NCBI GenBank assembly: GCA_900549685.1
Contig: UROX01000125.1
Span: 1-7,600, forward strand
Direction: 5' to 3'
Length of the DNA stretch: 7,600 bases
From: an uncultured Alistipes sp.
Lineage (GTDB): Bacteria; Bacteroidota; Bacteroidia; Bacteroidales; Rikenellaceae
This document shows positions 6,696-7,600 of the stretch, in pieces. A program made the translations under genes and the position numbers. Under the pieces are notes generated by a model, which searched no databases, was not told the origin of the DNA, and was given only the letters and a program-made list of their open reading frames with translations. Every line of letters starts with the position of its first letter. Position 1 is the stretch's first letter.

Positions 6696-7205
6696 ATGAA
6701 AAAACTATCGCTCGCAGGATGGCTGACCATTCTGTTCACGACATTATCCATGGCTCAAATGAAAACAGAAGTACGAATCGAAGAGGTTCTGTCGGACGAG
6801 TTGTGCGACAGCCTGTGCCTCGCGGCACGCGAAAAAAGCAAAGAAATCGGCGTAGACATCAGTTTCGCCATTGCGGACCGGAACGGCCTGCCCCGAGCTT
6901 TCCGTCGTTACGGAGACGCTCTGGTATTGAGCGTAACGCTCGTCCCGGGTAAGGCCTACACCTCGGCCGTCACACAGTGCAGGACGAAAGACGTCGCGGC
7001 CTATGCGGCCGAGGGCGCCCCGCTGATGGCCATTCAGACCAACGACCCCCGCATTACGCTCGTAGCCGGCGGCTATCCGTTGTTCGTAGACGGCAAGCTC
7101 GTCGGCGCCATCGGCGTGGGCGGCGGGACGGAAGCGCAGGATTGCGAAATCGCCGAATATGTCGTCGAAGCGTTCGATAAGCAGATCGGGAAAATGCGGT
7201 TCTGA
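6696..7205 (+). CDS. Exported GlcG/HbpS-family (DUF336) protein, possibly haem-binding
   Basis: This is a 169-residue protein. Residues 1-20 are a signal peptide (KK, then a hydrophobic stretch, cleavage after SMA before Gln21) with no lipobox, so the product should be periplasmic or secreted. The mature part is one GlcG/HbpS domain: an N-terminal helix (LCDSLCLAAREKSKEIG), the strand VDISFAIADRNGLPRAFRR (53-71), GKAYTSAVTQCRT (85-97), then GGYPLFVDGKLVGAIGVGGG (125-144) and the final EIAEYVVEAF helix. This GG-P-L-x-VDG-x-x-VGAIGV-GG motif is the family signature. Known members include secreted HbpS of Streptomyces, which binds haem and works with a two-component sensor, and small proteins of glycolate or diol loci. 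Which role applies here cannot be told, since no glc or pdu gene is nearby. Four Cys (37, 41, 95, 150) are notable for an exported protein. The divergent hxlR-type gene suggests control by thiol or electrophile stress. Confidence 0.9.
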   Translation: MKKLSLAGWLTILFTTLSMAQMKTEVRIEEVLSDELCDSLCLAAREKSKEIGVDISFAIADRNGLPRAFRRYGDALVLSVTLVPGKAYTSAVTQCRTKDVAAYAAEGAPLMAIQTNDPRITLVAGGYPLFVDGKLVGAIGVGGGTEAQDCEIAEYVVEAFDKQIGKMRF

Positions 7206-7224
7206 ATCCGAACCAGAGAAACCG

Positions 7225-7250
7225 GATCCCGGCATTTTTTCGCCGGTATC
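7225..7250. repeat. Hairpin after the GlcG/HbpS-like gene
   Basis: GATCCCGGC (7225-7233) pairs with GCCGGTATC (7242-7250) with one mismatch around the loop ATTTTTTC. It begins 19 bases after the stop codon, where a terminator would be expected. The T run is in the loop rather than behind the stem, so it is not a standard intrinsic terminator. It could still protect the 3' end or pause transcription. Confidence 0.45.
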
Positions 7251-7458
7251 GTCTCCGACGCGGAATCCGCAATCCCGCATTTCCGGAATCGGCGAATTCC
7301 ACCGTTTCCTTTTTCGAAAGCTCCGGAACGGCATGTCTCCCCAGATCGGACTCGAAGACGTCATGGCCCGAGCGGTCGCAAACACGACCGTCGCATGCTA
7401 TTTCGTACGAACGGCAAGGCATCATCATGCTGGAACTTCCGCCTGTCTCCACTCGAAA

Positions 7459-7523
7459 GGGGAAACGTATCCCGAGCGACAGCCGCCGAAGTGCCGGCAA
7501 CGGTCCCCGGGATACTTTTCCCC
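7459..7523. repeat. 18-bp inverted repeat with 29-base spacer
   Basis: GGGGAAACGTATCCCGAG (7459-7476) is complementary to CCCGGGATACTTTTCCCC (7506-7523) at 16 of 18 positions. The spacer is GC-rich and contains GCCGGC. It may be a hairpin in a transcript or a remnant of a mobile element. No transposase or target duplication is visible. Confidence 0.55.
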
Positions 7524-7573
7524 GCCGGGAACAAGATTCAGGAACACCCCGGAGTTCCGAAATACGACAAAAG

Positions 7574-7600
7574 CAGAGCACGGCGTATCGCCGTGCTCTG
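7574..7600. terminator. Perfect 12-bp stem, probable intrinsic terminator at window edge
   Basis: CAGAGCACGGCG (7574-7585) and CGCCGTGCTCTG (7589-7600) are exact complements around a TAT loop. On the minus strand the stem is followed by CTTTTGTC, a short U tract, so it should end a leftward transcript of a gene beyond the right edge. The plus-strand tail lies outside the window. Confidence 0.75.

Larger units (their letters stand above)
7206..7600. other. Gene-free, hairpin-rich stretch to the window edge
   Basis: I can support no gene here. The conceptual translations in the open frames look like nothing I recognise and are rich in Arg and Pro. The stretch has no TAA, TAG or TGA in any plus-strand frame. 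It contains several inverted repeats: 7225-7250; GCGGAATCCGC at 7260-7270; CGGTCG (7373-7378) with CGACCG (7385-7390); 7459-7523; GGAAC (7541-7545) with GTTCC (7554-7558); and 7574-7600. No signature of tmRNA, RNase P RNA or SRP RNA was seen. It may be an intergenic spacer, a decayed gene or a structured transcript. Confidence 0.5.

Noticed and set aside
7054..7581. A 175-codon minus-strand open frame in the right-hand spacer
   Set aside because: Its end is antisense to the GlcG/HbpS-like gene, its last third is an Arg-rich shadow composition, no promoter box was seen upstream, and nothing in it is recognisable.
7206..7600. Read-through of the TGA at 7203-7205 to extend the GlcG/HbpS-like protein
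   Set aside because: The same frame stays open afterwards, but so do both other plus-strand frames. The protein already ends at the normal family boundary after the last helix.

Overview
The window looks like chromosomal DNA from a GC-rich member of the Bacteroidota, most plausibly an Alistipes/Rikenellaceae-type gut bacterium. This is inferred, not proven. The reasons are a base composition in the high fifties for GC, several upstream regions carrying the Bacteroidota sigma-factor -7 motif TAnnTTTG, start codons without Shine-Dalgarno sequences, and an IspG with the enlarged middle domain seen in Bacteroidota, Chlamydia and plants. I see no transposase, phage gene, tRNA, rRNA or CRISPR array.

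Left part (1-4267, all minus strand): a near-perfect bidirectional terminator (62-105) closes a gene for a one-pass membrane protein with an Asn/Tyr-rich N-terminal tail, a long coiled coil and a C-terminal domain of unknown function. Upstream lie a secreted DUF3108-family protein and then recG, the branch-migrating helicase of DNA repair. The DUF3108 gene has its own candidate promoter laid over the recG stop codon, and no terminator separates the two. It may therefore be read both from recG and independently.

Middle (4268-5951): recG and ispG diverge from a 79-bp gap holding two back-to-back -7 elements about 23 bp apart. The upstream element of each promoter should overlap the other promoter. 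ispG encodes the iron-sulfur enzyme of the penultimate MEP isoprenoid step.

Right part (5952-7600): the gap after ispG holds a long interrupted inverted repeat that could fold as an RNA. Next comes a divergent pair: an HxlR-type regulator (minus) and a small exported GlcG/HbpS-family protein (plus). A 35-bp imperfect dyad lies between their promoters. This is the best candidate here for a little-described regulatory unit: a cysteine-bearing redox-type repressor facing a periplasmic, possibly haem-binding protein. The last 395 bp hold no gene I can support. They are rich in inverted repeats, lack any stop triplet on the plus strand in any frame, and end in a perfect 12-bp terminator-like stem at the window edge.
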